Source of the DNA: Flavobacteriales bacterium UBA1986
Lineage (GTDB): Bacteria; Bacteroidota; Bacteroidia; Flavobacteriales_G; Salibacteraceae
Direction: 5' to 3'
Assembly (NCBI GenBank): GCA_002336245.1
Contig: DDDG01000003.1
Span: 438-64,437 of the forward strand
DNA: 64,000 bases
Both the position numbers and the translations under genes were made by a program. Positions within the stretch are counted from its first letter, which is position 1, and each line of letters opens with the position of its first letter. The notes beneath the pieces were generated by a model. That model saw only the letters and a program-made list of their open reading frames with translations, was not told where the DNA came from and did not search any database. This document shows, one piece after another, positions 40,996 to 49,793 of this stretch.

Positions 40996-43185
40996 CTATT
41001 TGATGAACAACATTTCTCTGTATTTAGTCAACGGCCATAGCTCGTCGTCAACAATAAGTTCCAGCTTATCAACCTCATACCGTATTTTATCAAAGTATGG
41101 AACAACTTCATCGCAATAACCTTTTGCCTCTGAAGAAACCGAATCTAATTCGTTGTTTCGCTTCCGTGCCGCAATCATTTCATAAGTCAAAGTGCGGGTT
41201 TTCTCCACTCTTTCGGATATTTCCCGAACAATTTCAATCTGAGCCTTCGCCATTTTCTCAAATTCCTTCGGGAATATTTCCTTGAGATGACTCACACCAT
41301 CAAGAAGCTCTTTTTGGTATTTAAGACAGGCAGGAATGATTTGATTCATAGCCAAATCGACCATAGCTCGAGACTCAATTTGAATTTTGAGTTTGTAGTT
41401 TTCCAAACTGATTTCATGTCGAGCTTCTAATTCTTCTGGAGTGAGAATATTGAATTCCTTAAAGAGGGATTTTGAAGATTTACTCACGTATGCATCGAGG
41501 GCGTATGGAGTCGTCTTTTGATTTGAAAGACCTCTCTTTTTCGCTTCTTTAACCCACTCTTCGCTGTATCCATTTCCTTCAAAACGAATGTCTTTAGAAC
41601 TAACGATGTACTCCTTCAATACTTGAAAAATTGCTTCGTCCTTTTGAAGGTTTTTTGACTTCATTCGAGAGTCAACACTCTTCTTGAACTCCTTGAGCTG
41701 TTTTGCCACAATTGTATTCAATACGGTCATACTTTGCGAGCAATTGGCTGCTGAACCCACCGCGCGAAACTCAAATTTATTTCCAGTAAATGCAAAAGGA
41801 GAGGTTCTGTTTCTGTCAGTATTGTCGAGAAGAATAGCTGGAATGCGCCCAATCTTCAATTTAAGATCAGTTTTAACGTCAGGGCTCATTTTACCAGCAG
41901 TCACAGCTCGCTCAACTTCATCTAAAATTGATGTGAGTTGGGATCCAATGAAGATCGAAATGATCGCTGGAGGCGCCTCATTCGCACCTAGGCGATGATC
42001 GTTCCCAGCACTGGCGATGGACGCACGAAGAAGATCCGCATGCTCATGAACTGCCTTGATAGTGTTTACAAAGAAGGTTAAGAAACGTAAATTCGTTTTT
42101 GGCGTTTTCCCTGGACCTAAGAGATTCGATCCAGTTGAAGTCGACATTGACCAGTTGTTGTGTTTTCCGCTACCATTCATCCCCGCAAAAGGCTTCTCAT
42201 GAAGCAAGACATGTAAGTCGTGTTTGCGTGCAACTTTCTCCATCACATCCATAACAAGCTGGTTGTGATCTGCCGCCAAATTCAGCTCTTCAAACATCGG
42301 CGCAAGCTCAAATTGATTTGGAGCTACCTCATTGTGCCGAGTAGTTACGGGAATTCCTAAGCGGAGAGCTTCCAACTCGAAGTCACGCATAAAATTGAAT
42401 GCACGTTCTGGAATTGAACCAAAGTAGTGATCATCTAGTTGCTGCCCTTTTGACGATGCTTGTCCAAAAACAGTTCTTCCTGAAAGCAAAAGATCTGGAC
42501 GAGATTTAAAAAAGGCCTGATCGACCAAGAAATACTCTTGTTCCCAACCCAGGGTTGCATTTACATTGGTGATGCTCTTATCAAAGTACTGACATACATC
42601 GGTCGCAGCTTTATCAAGCGCTGCAGCAGCCTTCATAAGAGGCGCTTTATAATCCAAGGCATGCCCAGTGTAGGAGACGAAAATTGTAGGAATGCATAGA
42701 GTATCGTCGTAAATGAATGCCGGCGATGTGGGATCCCAGGCGGTATAACCACGAGCCTCGAAAGTATTTCTCAATCCACCACTTGGAAAGCTAGACGCAT
42801 CTGGTTCTTGCTGAACAAGTTCGCTCCCGTCAAACTTCTCAATGGCTCTTCCATCTTCTATGGGGTGAAAAAAGGCGTCGTGTTTCTCTGCAGTACGCCC
42901 TGTTAATGGCTGAAACCAGTGTGTAAAATGGGTAGCTCCTTTTGACAAGGCCCAGGCTTTCATGGATGAAGAAACCTGATCGGCCATGCTGCGATCAATA
43001 ACCTTCCCACTCAATCTAGAAGCACGAACGCTTTTGTAAGCTTCATCCGAAAGAAATTCCTTCATGGTAACGTCGTTGAAGACATTCTTTCCAAATTCCT
43101 TAGAGAGGACAATACCATCAAAGTTCACCGACTTAGGGTGTCTTTTCATTACTTCTTTAAGCGCTTCGAATCGTAAATGAGCCAT
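40996..43185 (-). CDS. glnN: glutamine synthetase type III
   Basis: This 729-residue enzyme makes glutamine from glutamate, ammonia and ATP. It is the long GSIII (GlnN) form found in Bacteroidota, much longer than GSI. Recognisable parts are LGWEQEYFLVD (metal-binding Glu), RHNEVAPNQFELAPMFEE and FAGMNGSGKHNNWS. It follows a bidirectional terminator. A weak -7 match (CACTTTTG) lies upstream. No PII or regulator gene is adjacent. Confidence 0.96.
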   Translation of the reverse strand: MAHLRFEALKEVMKRHPKSVNFDGIVLSKEFGKNVFNDVTMKEFLSDEAYKSVRASRLSGKVIDRSMADQVSSSMKAWALSKGATHFTHWFQPLTGRTAEKHDAFFHPIEDGRAIEKFDGSELVQQEPDASSFPSGGLRNTFEARGYTAWDPTSPAFIYDDTLCIPTIFVSYTGHALDYKAPLMKAAAALDKAATDVCQYFDKSITNVNATLGWEQEYFLVDQAFFKSRPDLLLSGRTVFGQASSKGQQLDDHYFGSIPERAFNFMRDFELEALRLGIPVTTRHNEVAPNQFELAPMFEELNLAADHNQLVMDVMEKVARKHDLHVLLHEKPFAGMNGSGKHNNWSMSTSTGSNLLGPGKTPKTNLRFLTFFVNTIKAVHEHADLLRASIASAGNDHRLGANEAPPAIISIFIGSQLTSILDEVERAVTAGKMSPDVKTDLKLKIGRIPAILLDNTDRNRTSPFAFTGNKFEFRAVGSAANCSQSMTVLNTIVAKQLKEFKKSVDSRMKSKNLQKDEAIFQVLKEYIVSSKDIRFEGNGYSEEWVKEAKKRGLSNQKTTPYALDAYVSKSSKSLFKEFNILTPEELEARHEISLENYKLKIQIESRAMVDLAMNQIIPACLKYQKELLDGVSHLKEIFPKEFEKMAKAQIEIVREISERVEKTRTLTYEMIAARKRNNELDSVSSEAKGYCDEVVPYFDKIRYEVDKLELIVDDELWPLTKYREMLFIK

Positions 43186-43245
43186 TTCGCTGATTTTTTG
43201 AAGAATTTTTACAAAAGTGAGCTATTTAGAGGGGGTGATAACAAA

Positions 43246-43277
43246 AAGGGGGTGTCGATTTTATCAACACCCCCTTA
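43246..43277. terminator. bidirectional terminator between tatA and glnN
   Basis: AAGGGGGTGT pairs with ACACCCCCTT, with an inner GAT/ATC extension. On the minus strand the stem is followed by five T residues, and on the plus strand by a TTAATTTTTT run. It lies 25 bp after the tatA stop and 60 bp before glnN, separating the secDF-tatA unit from glnN. Confidence 0.85.
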
Positions 43278-43302
43278 ATTTTTTGTGAACTACGAGAAAT
43301 TT

Positions 43303-43518
43303 CTACTTTTTCTCTTCCTCAATTTGTTTTTTTACGTCTTTGACGCTTTTCTCCAAATCTTCTTGAATATCGTTGGCTGCATCCTTAAATTGTCGGATGC
43401 CACGCCCCATTCCTCTTGCGATTTCAGGAATTCGTTTTGCACCAAACAAGAGCAATACAATGGCCATGATTATGAAAATCTCACCGCCACCAAGATTAAA
43501 AAAGAGGAGTTTGTCCAA
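43303..43518 (-). CDS. tatA: Sec-independent protein translocase TatA/E
   Basis: This 71-residue protein has a short N-terminal membrane helix (GGGEIFIIMAIVLLLFGA), the conserved FGAKRIPEIARGMGRGIRQFK hinge/amphipathic helix, and a charged tail. The short tail and FG motif fit TatA, not TatB. It starts 4 bp after the secDF stop, so both protein-export genes are likely co-transcribed. TatC is not in the window. Confidence 0.93.
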   Translation of the reverse strand: MDKLLFFNLGGGEIFIIMAIVLLLFGAKRIPEIARGMGRGIRQFKDAANDIQEDLEKSVKDVKKQIEEEKK

Positions 43519-43521
43519 TGT

Positions 43522-46500
43522 TTATTTTTTCTCTTCCGCTGCTTCAACTTCTGCTTCCAATTGCTTGGCTCCGAAGTCGAGCAAAATAGGAGTCGCAACA
43601 CAAAGAGATGAATAAGTTCCCACTGCCACTCCAATCATCAATGCGAAGATGAATCCTTGAATTACTTCACCACCAAAAAGGAAAATGAGGAGAAGCACAA
43701 AGAAGGTTGATAAGGAAGTATTCACTGTTCGTGACAAGGTGCTGTTCAATGCGCCGTTCACCACCTGATCGTACTGACGATGCTTATACAAGCCTAAGTG
43801 CTCCCGTATTCTGTCGAAGACCACCACGGTATCGTTGATTGAATAACCAACCACCGTGAGAATCGCCGCGATGAATGCCTGATCTATTTCCAGTGAAAAA
43901 GGAAGAATACCATAGAAGATTGAGAATACAGCTAGCACAACCAAAACATCATGGAACATAGCTATCAAAGCTCCTACTCCATATTGCCATCTTCTAAATC
44001 GCAACAGGATGTATAAGAAAATGATGACCAAAGAGAATATTACCGCCCAAACAGCAGACTGCTTAATGTCGTCGGCTATGGTTGGTTCAACTTTCTGAGA
44101 GCTCATAATCTCAAAGCTGGAACTAATACCTGCAAGGCCTTCGTTGAGCTTATCTTCAACCATCACATCTACTTCTTGACCTTTCTGTTCAATCAAGTAT
44201 TTAGTGGTGATTTTCACTTGGTTTGAGGTTCCAAAGACTTTCACTTCCGGACGTTGTTGGTTTCCTTCAGCTGATACAAATGCAGCCCCAAGTGAAACGC
44301 CAATTTTCTCGACATCTGCAGCTTCATCAAAACGAACCACATAGGAGCGACCTCCTGTAAAGTCAACACCGTAATTCAATCCACGAGTTGCGTATGAAGC
44401 GATTCCAGCAAGAACAACCAAGGAGGAAATCACATAGAAAATACGTCTTCGAGGAATGAAAGCGATGTTCAAATTCTTAAAGGCTCCTTGCGTCAATTTC
44501 GTTGAGAAGTTGATTTTCTGATTTCTCGACATCTGCCATTCGAAAATCAATCGAGTGATAAAAATTGCAGAGAACAAAGAAGTGAGGATACCTATAATGA
44601 GGGTTGTCGCAAAACCTTTAATAGGTCCAGTTCCAAAAACACCCAAAATGATACCTGTTAATAGTGTGGTTATGTTCGCATCCAAAATGGAGCTACGTGC
44701 ATTTGCATAACCATCAGAAATGGCCGTCTTAAGACCTTTTCCAGCCGCTAGCTCTTCACGTATCCGTTCATAAATTAGAACGTTCGCATCAACAGACATA
44801 CCAATAGTAAGCACGATACCTGCGATACCTGGCAAGGTGAGTGTGGCACCTAAGGCTGTAAGAACTCCAAAAACAAAAAAGACGTTTGCTAGAAGTGCAA
44901 TGTCGGCTACGATACCAGCGCGGTTGTAGTAAAAGATCATGTAAGCCAAGATGATTATCAGGGCCAAGATGAAAGATCTCAAACCACTGCTGATCGCTTC
45001 TTGTCCAAGTGATGGACCTACAATGGCCTCTTCAATTATGTTCGCTGGGGCAGGAAGTTTACCGGCCTTTAAAACGTTCGCTAAATCCTCAGCCTCTTCA
45101 GGGCTAAATCGACCAGAGATGGAAGAACGTCCACCTTTAATTTCAGTTTGAACCGTTGGCGCCGAGTAAACAAAATCATCTAGAACGATGGCTACATTCT
45201 GACCAACATTCTTTGCTGTTAGGTCTGCCCATTCTTTAGCTCCAGTAGAGTTCATTAAGAGTGTCACCTCAGGATTTCCAAGCGGATCAGTATCAACTCG
45301 AGCATTCGTTACGGCATCACCTTCCATCGGTGCTTCAGCATTTCTACCACCAACCTTAATTGCGTAAAGCTGATAGAACTGATTGTTGTCGTCGAAGGCT
45401 TGTGAGCTCCACAAGAATTTAATCTTACCTCTCCCAACCGTACGCTGGATGATTGCCTTGGCTTCGGAACCAGCTAAGAAGGCATCAACTTGCTTCATGT
45501 TGTTCACCGTCGCATAACCTACAACCGGACCTTGAACTTTAAAAAGCTGTCCATTTTCATCACTGTTTAGGGCCGGTACAAGAACCTCAAACAGAGGATT
45601 GCTCACATTCGATGCAGCAAGGTTTGAAGTGCTGTCTGAAGTTGAATCAGAAGGATTAGCTAAGTCGGAGAAAAGATTACCAGTTGCATTTGAATCGTTT
45701 TCAACGACTTCCTCTGCCAAAACCTCTTCGGTATCTTCTTCTTCGGCTGGAAGCTGCTCGAAATCATCGAGTACTGCTAAAGCAGAAGTATCCTTCTTGG
45801 AAAGATTCGCTATTGAATCCTTCACTTTGAGAATTTGGTTTATTTCTCCAAGCAGCTCATAAATATCATTGTTGTCGTAGGTCTCCCAAAATTCCAATTT
45901 GGCTGTTCCTTGAAGGATCTTACGCACACGTTTTGGATCTTTAATCCCAGGAAGTTCCACCACGATTCGATCTGATGTAGTAAGCCTTTGAATTTTTGGC
46001 TGAACAACCCCAAGGTTGTCAATGCGTTTTCTAAGAACCTGCTCTGTACGTTTCACCGCATCTTCAGCCTCCAAACGAATGATTTGGATGATGGCTGCAT
46101 TATCAGCATCGCGCGGGAACTTTTCTTTGTTGTTCATATTATGGAACACAGCCGCAAGCTTAAAATCGGGGTCGATCTCAATAATCGATTGCCCGAAGAG
46201 TGTTACATAATCATCTTGACTGCTGACCATCTTTTCCTCAGCCATTCTTAAGGCTTTTTGGAAGGTTGGGTTTGCGGAATTCGATCCGAGAGCCCGAACC
46301 AAAGCTGGCACTGAAACCTCCATGGTTACATGCATCCCACCTTGAAGGTCAAGACCTAAGTTGATTTCCTTTTCTTTTGCCCTTTTGTAGGTCGTTCCTA
46401 TGAATGGCACCACTTCTACATTCGCCTGAGTTACCAAATAATCGGCCTCAAAACTTTGAAACAATGAATCCTGAGTTCCAAGGTCCATTTCTTCACCTGA

Positions 46501-46647
46501 TTCAGCATTCAGGGAGTCTAATTTTTGTGTGGCAACCACTTTGGCTTCTGCCTCAACTCCCCCGGTGAAGAAGGAAAAAGACATTTCGTAAAGGCAGGCA
46601 ACGACCAGTAGAATCGTAAATAGCCAAATTGCTCCTTTGTTTTGCAT
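43522..46647 (-). CDS. secDF: fused protein translocase subunits SecD-SecF
   Basis: The 1041-residue SecDF is a single-chain fusion, as usual in this phylum. The SecD half has the LGLDLQGGMHVTMEV motif, a large periplasmic domain with an unusual Ser/Glu-rich acidic insert (~280-345), and six membrane helices including GIAGIVLTIGMSVDANVLIYERIREEL. The SecF half begins near residue 720 with DFTGGRSYVVRF and ends in six more helices (SINDTVVVFDRIREHL). It uses proton motive force to pull Sec substrates into the periplasm. Its promoter -7 box is at 46687-46694. Confidence 0.97.
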   Translation of the reverse strand: MQNKGAIWLFTILLVVACLYEMSFSFFTGGVEAEAKVVATQKLDSLNAESGEEMDLGTQDSLFQSFEADYLVTQANVEVVPFIGTTYKRAKEKEINLGLDLQGGMHVTMEVSVPALVRALGSNSANPTFQKALRMAEEKMVSSQDDYVTLFGQSIIEIDPDFKLAAVFHNMNNKEKFPRDADNAAIIQIIRLEAEDAVKRTEQVLRKRIDNLGVVQPKIQRLTTSDRIVVELPGIKDPKRVRKILQGTAKLEFWETYDNNDIYELLGEINQILKVKDSIANLSKKDTSALAVLDDFEQLPAEEEDTEEVLAEEVVENDSNATGNLFSDLANPSDSTSDSTSNLAASNVSNPLFEVLVPALNSDENGQLFKVQGPVVGYATVNNMKQVDAFLAGSEAKAIIQRTVGRGKIKFLWSSQAFDDNNQFYQLYAIKVGGRNAEAPMEGDAVTNARVDTDPLGNPEVTLLMNSTGAKEWADLTAKNVGQNVAIVLDDFVYSAPTVQTEIKGGRSSISGRFSPEEAEDLANVLKAGKLPAPANIIEEAIVGPSLGQEAISSGLRSFILALIIILAYMIFYYNRAGIVADIALLANVFFVFGVLTALGATLTLPGIAGIVLTIGMSVDANVLIYERIREELAAGKGLKTAISDGYANARSSILDANITTLLTGIILGVFGTGPIKGFATTLIIGILTSLFSAIFITRLIFEWQMSRNQKINFSTKLTQGAFKNLNIAFIPRRRIFYVISSLVVLAGIASYATRGLNYGVDFTGGRSYVVRFDEAADVEKIGVSLGAAFVSAEGNQQRPEVKVFGTSNQVKITTKYLIEQKGQEVDVMVEDKLNEGLAGISSSFEIMSSQKVEPTIADDIKQSAVWAVIFSLVIIFLYILLRFRRWQYGVGALIAMFHDVLVVLAVFSIFYGILPFSLEIDQAFIAAILTVVGYSINDTVVVFDRIREHLGLYKHRQYDQVVNGALNSTLSRTVNTSLSTFFVLLLIFLFGGEVIQGFIFALMIGVAVGTYSSLCVATPILLDFGAKQLEAEVEAAEEKK

Positions 46648-46686
46648 ACTAGTTTAAGTGAAAGGTTTGCGCTTTTTTGAAGCGTG

Positions 46687-46694
46687 CAAATATA
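46687..46694 (-). promoter_or_regulatory. secDF promoter -7 box
   Basis: The minus strand reads TATATTTG, a perfect TAnnTTTG, 40 bp upstream of the secDF ATG. The -33 element is unclear. A small hairpin (GCGCTT/AAGCGTGC) lies in the leader. Confidence 0.6.
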
Positions 46695-46764
46695 GAATTT
46701 AGAAGACTCCATTCACCTATGGTGAAATTGAAGCCTACTATTTGAAAATCAGTGAGGTTGGTAA

Positions 46765-46794
46765 AAGCCTTGCTCCCTGTAATTGAGAGCAAGG
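46765..46794 (-). terminator. terminator after mdh
   Basis: CCTTGCTC (46768-46775) and GAGCAAGG (46787-46794) form a perfect 8-bp stem with an 11-nt loop. The minus-strand RNA continues CUUUUA, a short U-run. It lies 13 bp after the mdh stop. Confidence 0.75.
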
Positions 46795-46806
46795 ACTTTC
46801 AATAAT

Positions 46807-47739
46807 TTAAACGTTCATTCCATCAAGAACACCAAGGACTGAGCGGACAGCTGTTGCAGACTCTTCGAGCATAGTCTTTTCAGATTCATTCAAATCTAAT
46901 TCGATGATCTTTTCAATTCCATTCTTACCAAGAATGACAGGGACTCCAAGATAAATATCCTTCATTCCGTACTCTCCAGTCAACCAAGCGCATACTGGGA
47001 AAACACGTCTTTGGTCGCGAACAATAGCCTCCACCATTTGAGCGGCAGCTGCGCCAGGTGCATACCATGCGGAGGTACCAAGGAGTTTCACGATTTCACC
47101 ACCACCCGATTTTGTACGATCAACGATGGCGTTGAGTTTTTCTTCTGAAATCATTTCAGTTACAGGAATTCCACCAACAGTTGTGTAGCGCGGAAGCGGC
47201 ACCATAGTATCACCATGACCTCCCATAAGAACAGCTTGAATATCCTTTGGAGACACATTCAATTCTAAAGCGAGGAAAGATCGGTATCGAGCAGTATCAA
47301 GAATTCCTGCCATTCCAAAAACGCGGCTTGAGTCAACCTTGGCAGATAAATATGCCTGGTAAGTCATTACATCAAGAGGATTACTCACGATGATAATTTT
47401 CGCTTCTGGAGAGTGCGCAATCACTTGGTCTGTTACAGACTTAACAATCTTTGCATTGGTTGCAATTAAGTCATCCCGACTCATGCCAGGTTTTCTTGGA
47501 AGACCCGATGTGATTACAACAACTTCTGAATTAGCTGTTTTAGCGTAGTCCTTGGTAGAACCAATGACTCGAGAATCGTAAAGATTGATTGGGGAGGTCT
47601 CCCACATATCTAGTGCCTTTCCTTCAGCAACACCTTCTTTAATGTCGAGAAGAACTACCTCGTTTGCTATTTCATTGTGCGCTAATACATTGGCACAGGT
47701 TGAACCCACATTCCCGGCGCCTACTACCGTTACTTTCAT
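46807..47739 (-). CDS. mdh: malate dehydrogenase (LDH-like type)
   Basis: This 310-residue NAD enzyme of the TCA cycle has the N-terminal VVGAGNVGSTCANVLA Rossmann motif, SGLPRKPGMSRDDL (substrate loop Arg residues), IVVSNPLDVMTY and the catalytic His in MGGHGDTMVPL. These mark the LDH-like MDH family common in this phylum. It is monocistronic: own promoter at 47784 and a terminator just after. Confidence 0.96.
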   Translation of the reverse strand: MKVTVVGAGNVGSTCANVLAHNEIANEVVLLDIKEGVAEGKALDMWETSPINLYDSRVIGSTKDYAKTANSEVVVITSGLPRKPGMSRDDLIATNAKIVKSVTDQVIAHSPEAKIIIVSNPLDVMTYQAYLSAKVDSSRVFGMAGILDTARYRSFLALELNVSPKDIQAVLMGGHGDTMVPLPRYTTVGGIPVTEMISEEKLNAIVDRTKSGGGEIVKLLGTSAWYAPGAAAAQMVEAIVRDQRRVFPVCAWLTGEYGMKDIYLGVPVILGKNGIEKIIELDLNESEKTMLEESATAVRSVLGVLDGMNV

Positions 47740-47783
47740 TTCTTTGATTTGACTTTATTAAACTAGCTCAATTTCGAGCTCGG

Positions 47784-47791
47784 CAAAAGTA
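47784..47791 (-). promoter_or_regulatory. mdh promoter -7 box
   Basis: The minus strand reads TACTTTTG followed by CCGAGC, matching the extended -7 boxes at the rRNA and rpsU promoters. A TTCG lies 18 nt upstream in place of TTTG. The leader of about 40 nt contains an AGCTC/GAGCT inverted repeat. Confidence 0.65.
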
Positions 47792-47939
47792 TCAAAATGC
47801 ACCTCGCCTCGAACGACAATGCTCATGAAATATGAATGGCTAGGGGCTTCAAATGAAGTGGGCTCTTCATTTTCGTAAATTTATCGCAATTAGAGGCAAC
47901 CATTTGAACATCCTCTCGTCTTAATAGAGATAAATCGAA

Positions 47940-48518
47940 ATGCGTTCAACCAAAAATGATTTTGAACTTATCGTACAAGGGTGTAAGAAAGGCGACAGAG
48001 CCAGCCAACACCTTTTGTTTGAGCAGTATTACGGTTTAATGAAAATGATTTGTTTGCGCTATGCCGCAAATGAAATGGAGGCGGAAGATCTTTGTCATGA
48101 TGGATTCCTGAAAGTTTTTGAGAAAATCAAAAAATTTAAAGGCGCGGGCTCATTCGAAGGCTGGATGAAACGAATTTTCGTGAACATGGCCATTGATATG
48201 TGTCGAAAGAAATCGGCGAATCAGCTGGTCACTCTTGAAGACAACCATTTGGGTGTTGAAGATGAGCCAGATGAGGAAGATTTTACTGAAGAATTCTTCA
48301 GACGCGTCGGACGCGAAGCCTTACTTGAGAGCATTCAAAAGCTCTCTGATGCCTACCGTGCGGTTTTTAACCTCTATGTTGTTGAGGGCTATTCGCATCA
48401 AGAAATAGCGGAGCAACTGCACATTAGTGTAGGATCTTCAAAATCGAATTTAGCAAAGGCAAGGAAAAACCTCAGGAAAACATTGGAAAGATTAATGCAG
48501 AAAAAAAATGTCGGTTAA
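47940..48518 (+). CDS. ECF-type RNA polymerase sigma factor
   Basis: This 192-residue sigma-70-family ECF factor has region 2 at ~20-95 (LFEQYYGLMKMICLRYA, DLCHDGFLKVFEKI, GSFEGWMKRIFVNMAID) and region 4 at ~130-182 (LSDAYRAVFNLYVVEGYSHQEIAEQL, then SSKSNLAKARKNLRK). The linker is acidic (GVEDEPDEEDFTEEF). It overlaps the next gene by 11 bp, a strong sign that the downstream membrane protein is its partner. The next gene has the short N-terminal cytosolic stretch and single helix expected of an anti-sigma factor. Confidence 0.92.
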   Translation: MRSTKNDFELIVQGCKKGDRASQHLLFEQYYGLMKMICLRYAANEMEAEDLCHDGFLKVFEKIKKFKGAGSFEGWMKRIFVNMAIDMCRKKSANQLVTLEDNHLGVEDEPDEEDFTEEFFRRVGREALLESIQKLSDAYRAVFNLYVVEGYSHQEIAEQLHISVGSSKSNLAKARKNLRKTLERLMQKKNVG

Positions 48519-49719
48519 GAAAATGAAACAGTTCGAAGACCATATAAGAGAAGCTTTTGAAGGCCACGAAGCGCCGTACAATCCAAAAGCATGGAGTAAA
48601 CTAGAGGCCAGTCTTGGCGGAAAGCTTGGTGGCTTTTCAAGCAGCCTAAAAATAGCCTCTGTTGTTGCTGTTATTGCAACATCAGGCTTTGGCTTGAATT
48701 ATTTCAGTGACTCCAATTCTGAAATAACAAACTCCATAGAACCTACACAAATAAGCACAAGCGCTGCTCAACTAGAGGTTAAAAATGCCGATTCAAATGA
48801 GGAGGTTCCTATTCAATTGACCGATGAAAGTTCTGCAAATGAAGCTTCAGCCGTTTTGGCTTCAACAGCGGAAGTTGAACAAAGCGACTTAAAAGTGGAA
48901 ACTGCTTTCGCAGCAAGTGTCGTTGCCGCTGCGCCTAAAATCAAAGAACCAAAACTCCCTAAACAAGCTTTAGAGATTTCAACGAGCAATGCATGCTTGG
49001 GTGAATTGATTGAGTTTCGAGTTGAAACAGACAAATCCGTCGTATGGGAATTTGGTGATGGCAAAGTTCAGTACGGAAAAAGTGTTGCTCACCGATATTC
49101 CAGTGCAGGAGTTTACATAGCTAAGGTTTCCGTTTTAGACAATCGGGATCAAGCAATGCAAGTATTGAACTCATCTGAGTTGCGCATCAATGACATACCG
49201 AATCCAGATTTCGAATTTGAACGTCCTTGCGACAACGCCCAAGCATCCATCGTTTTTGACGCTTCAAACCCCGAAATCCAAAACATCTGGAAACTTGGAG
49301 ATGGAAGCGTTCTTGAAGGAGCTCATGTGGAGCACAAGTACGAAAAAATGGGCTTTTTCAAAGCCAAACACATCGTTGAAAACGAATTTGGATGTAGAGA
49401 CTCCGTCACTAAGCGTGTGGCAGTGTGCCGAGCCTACAATTTGCTTGCACCTAAATCATTCAACCCAAGTCTTGGTGGCTGGTTCCCTATTGGCTTAAAA
49501 AAGGGTGATGTTTCCTTCGACCTCAAGATCATGGATTCAGAAGCTGGAGACCTTGTTTTCCAGAGCTCCAATTCACAAGATGAGTGGGACGGAGTTGTAG
49601 CTCATTCTGGTAAAAAATCCAAAAGCGGGCAAAGCTTTTTATGGATCGCAGTAGTTAAAGATGCGACTGGAAAGATTTCCGAATACGGAGGTGATATCCA
49701 AATCGTTGACAGTGAATGA
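48508..49719 (+). CDS. single-pass membrane protein with PKD and CHU_C-like domains (putative anti-sigma partner)
   Basis: This 403-residue protein has a ~45-residue cytosolic N-terminus (KKMKQFEDHIREAFEGHEAP, the pattern of Bacteroidota anti-sigma-like N-termini), one membrane helix at ~46-66, an Ala/Ser/Glu-rich linker (~68-150), a PKD domain (~160-215, VVWEFGDGKVQYGKSVAHRYSSAGVY), a second divergent PKD-like unit (~240-300), and a C-terminal ~95-residue region that aligns with a T9SS type B (CHU_C) signal: SFNPSLGG, FDLKIMDSEAGDLVFQSS, EWDG, FLWIAVVKD. A real CHU_C cargo is encoded next. An anti-sigma or sensing role is inferred from the 11-bp overlap with the ECF gene and not shown. Confidence 0.7.
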   Translation: MSVKKMKQFEDHIREAFEGHEAPYNPKAWSKLEASLGGKLGGFSSSLKIASVVAVIATSGFGLNYFSDSNSEITNSIEPTQISTSAAQLEVKNADSNEEVPIQLTDESSANEASAVLASTAEVEQSDLKVETAFAASVVAAAPKIKEPKLPKQALEISTSNACLGELIEFRVETDKSVVWEFGDGKVQYGKSVAHRYSSAGVYIAKVSVLDNRDQAMQVLNSSELRINDIPNPDFEFERPCDNAQASIVFDASNPEIQNIWKLGDGSVLEGAHVEHKYEKMGFFKAKHIVENEFGCRDSVTKRVAVCRAYNLLAPKSFNPSLGGWFPIGLKKGDVSFDLKIMDSEAGDLVFQSSNSQDEWDGVVAHSGKKSKSGQSFLWIAVVKDATGKISEYGGDIQIVDSE

Positions 49720-49793
49720 TCCGATTGTCTGAAGGCCTAGATTTGTAGCACCTCTTTAATTAACTTTGGGTGCCCAATGAAGCCGGAACTAAT

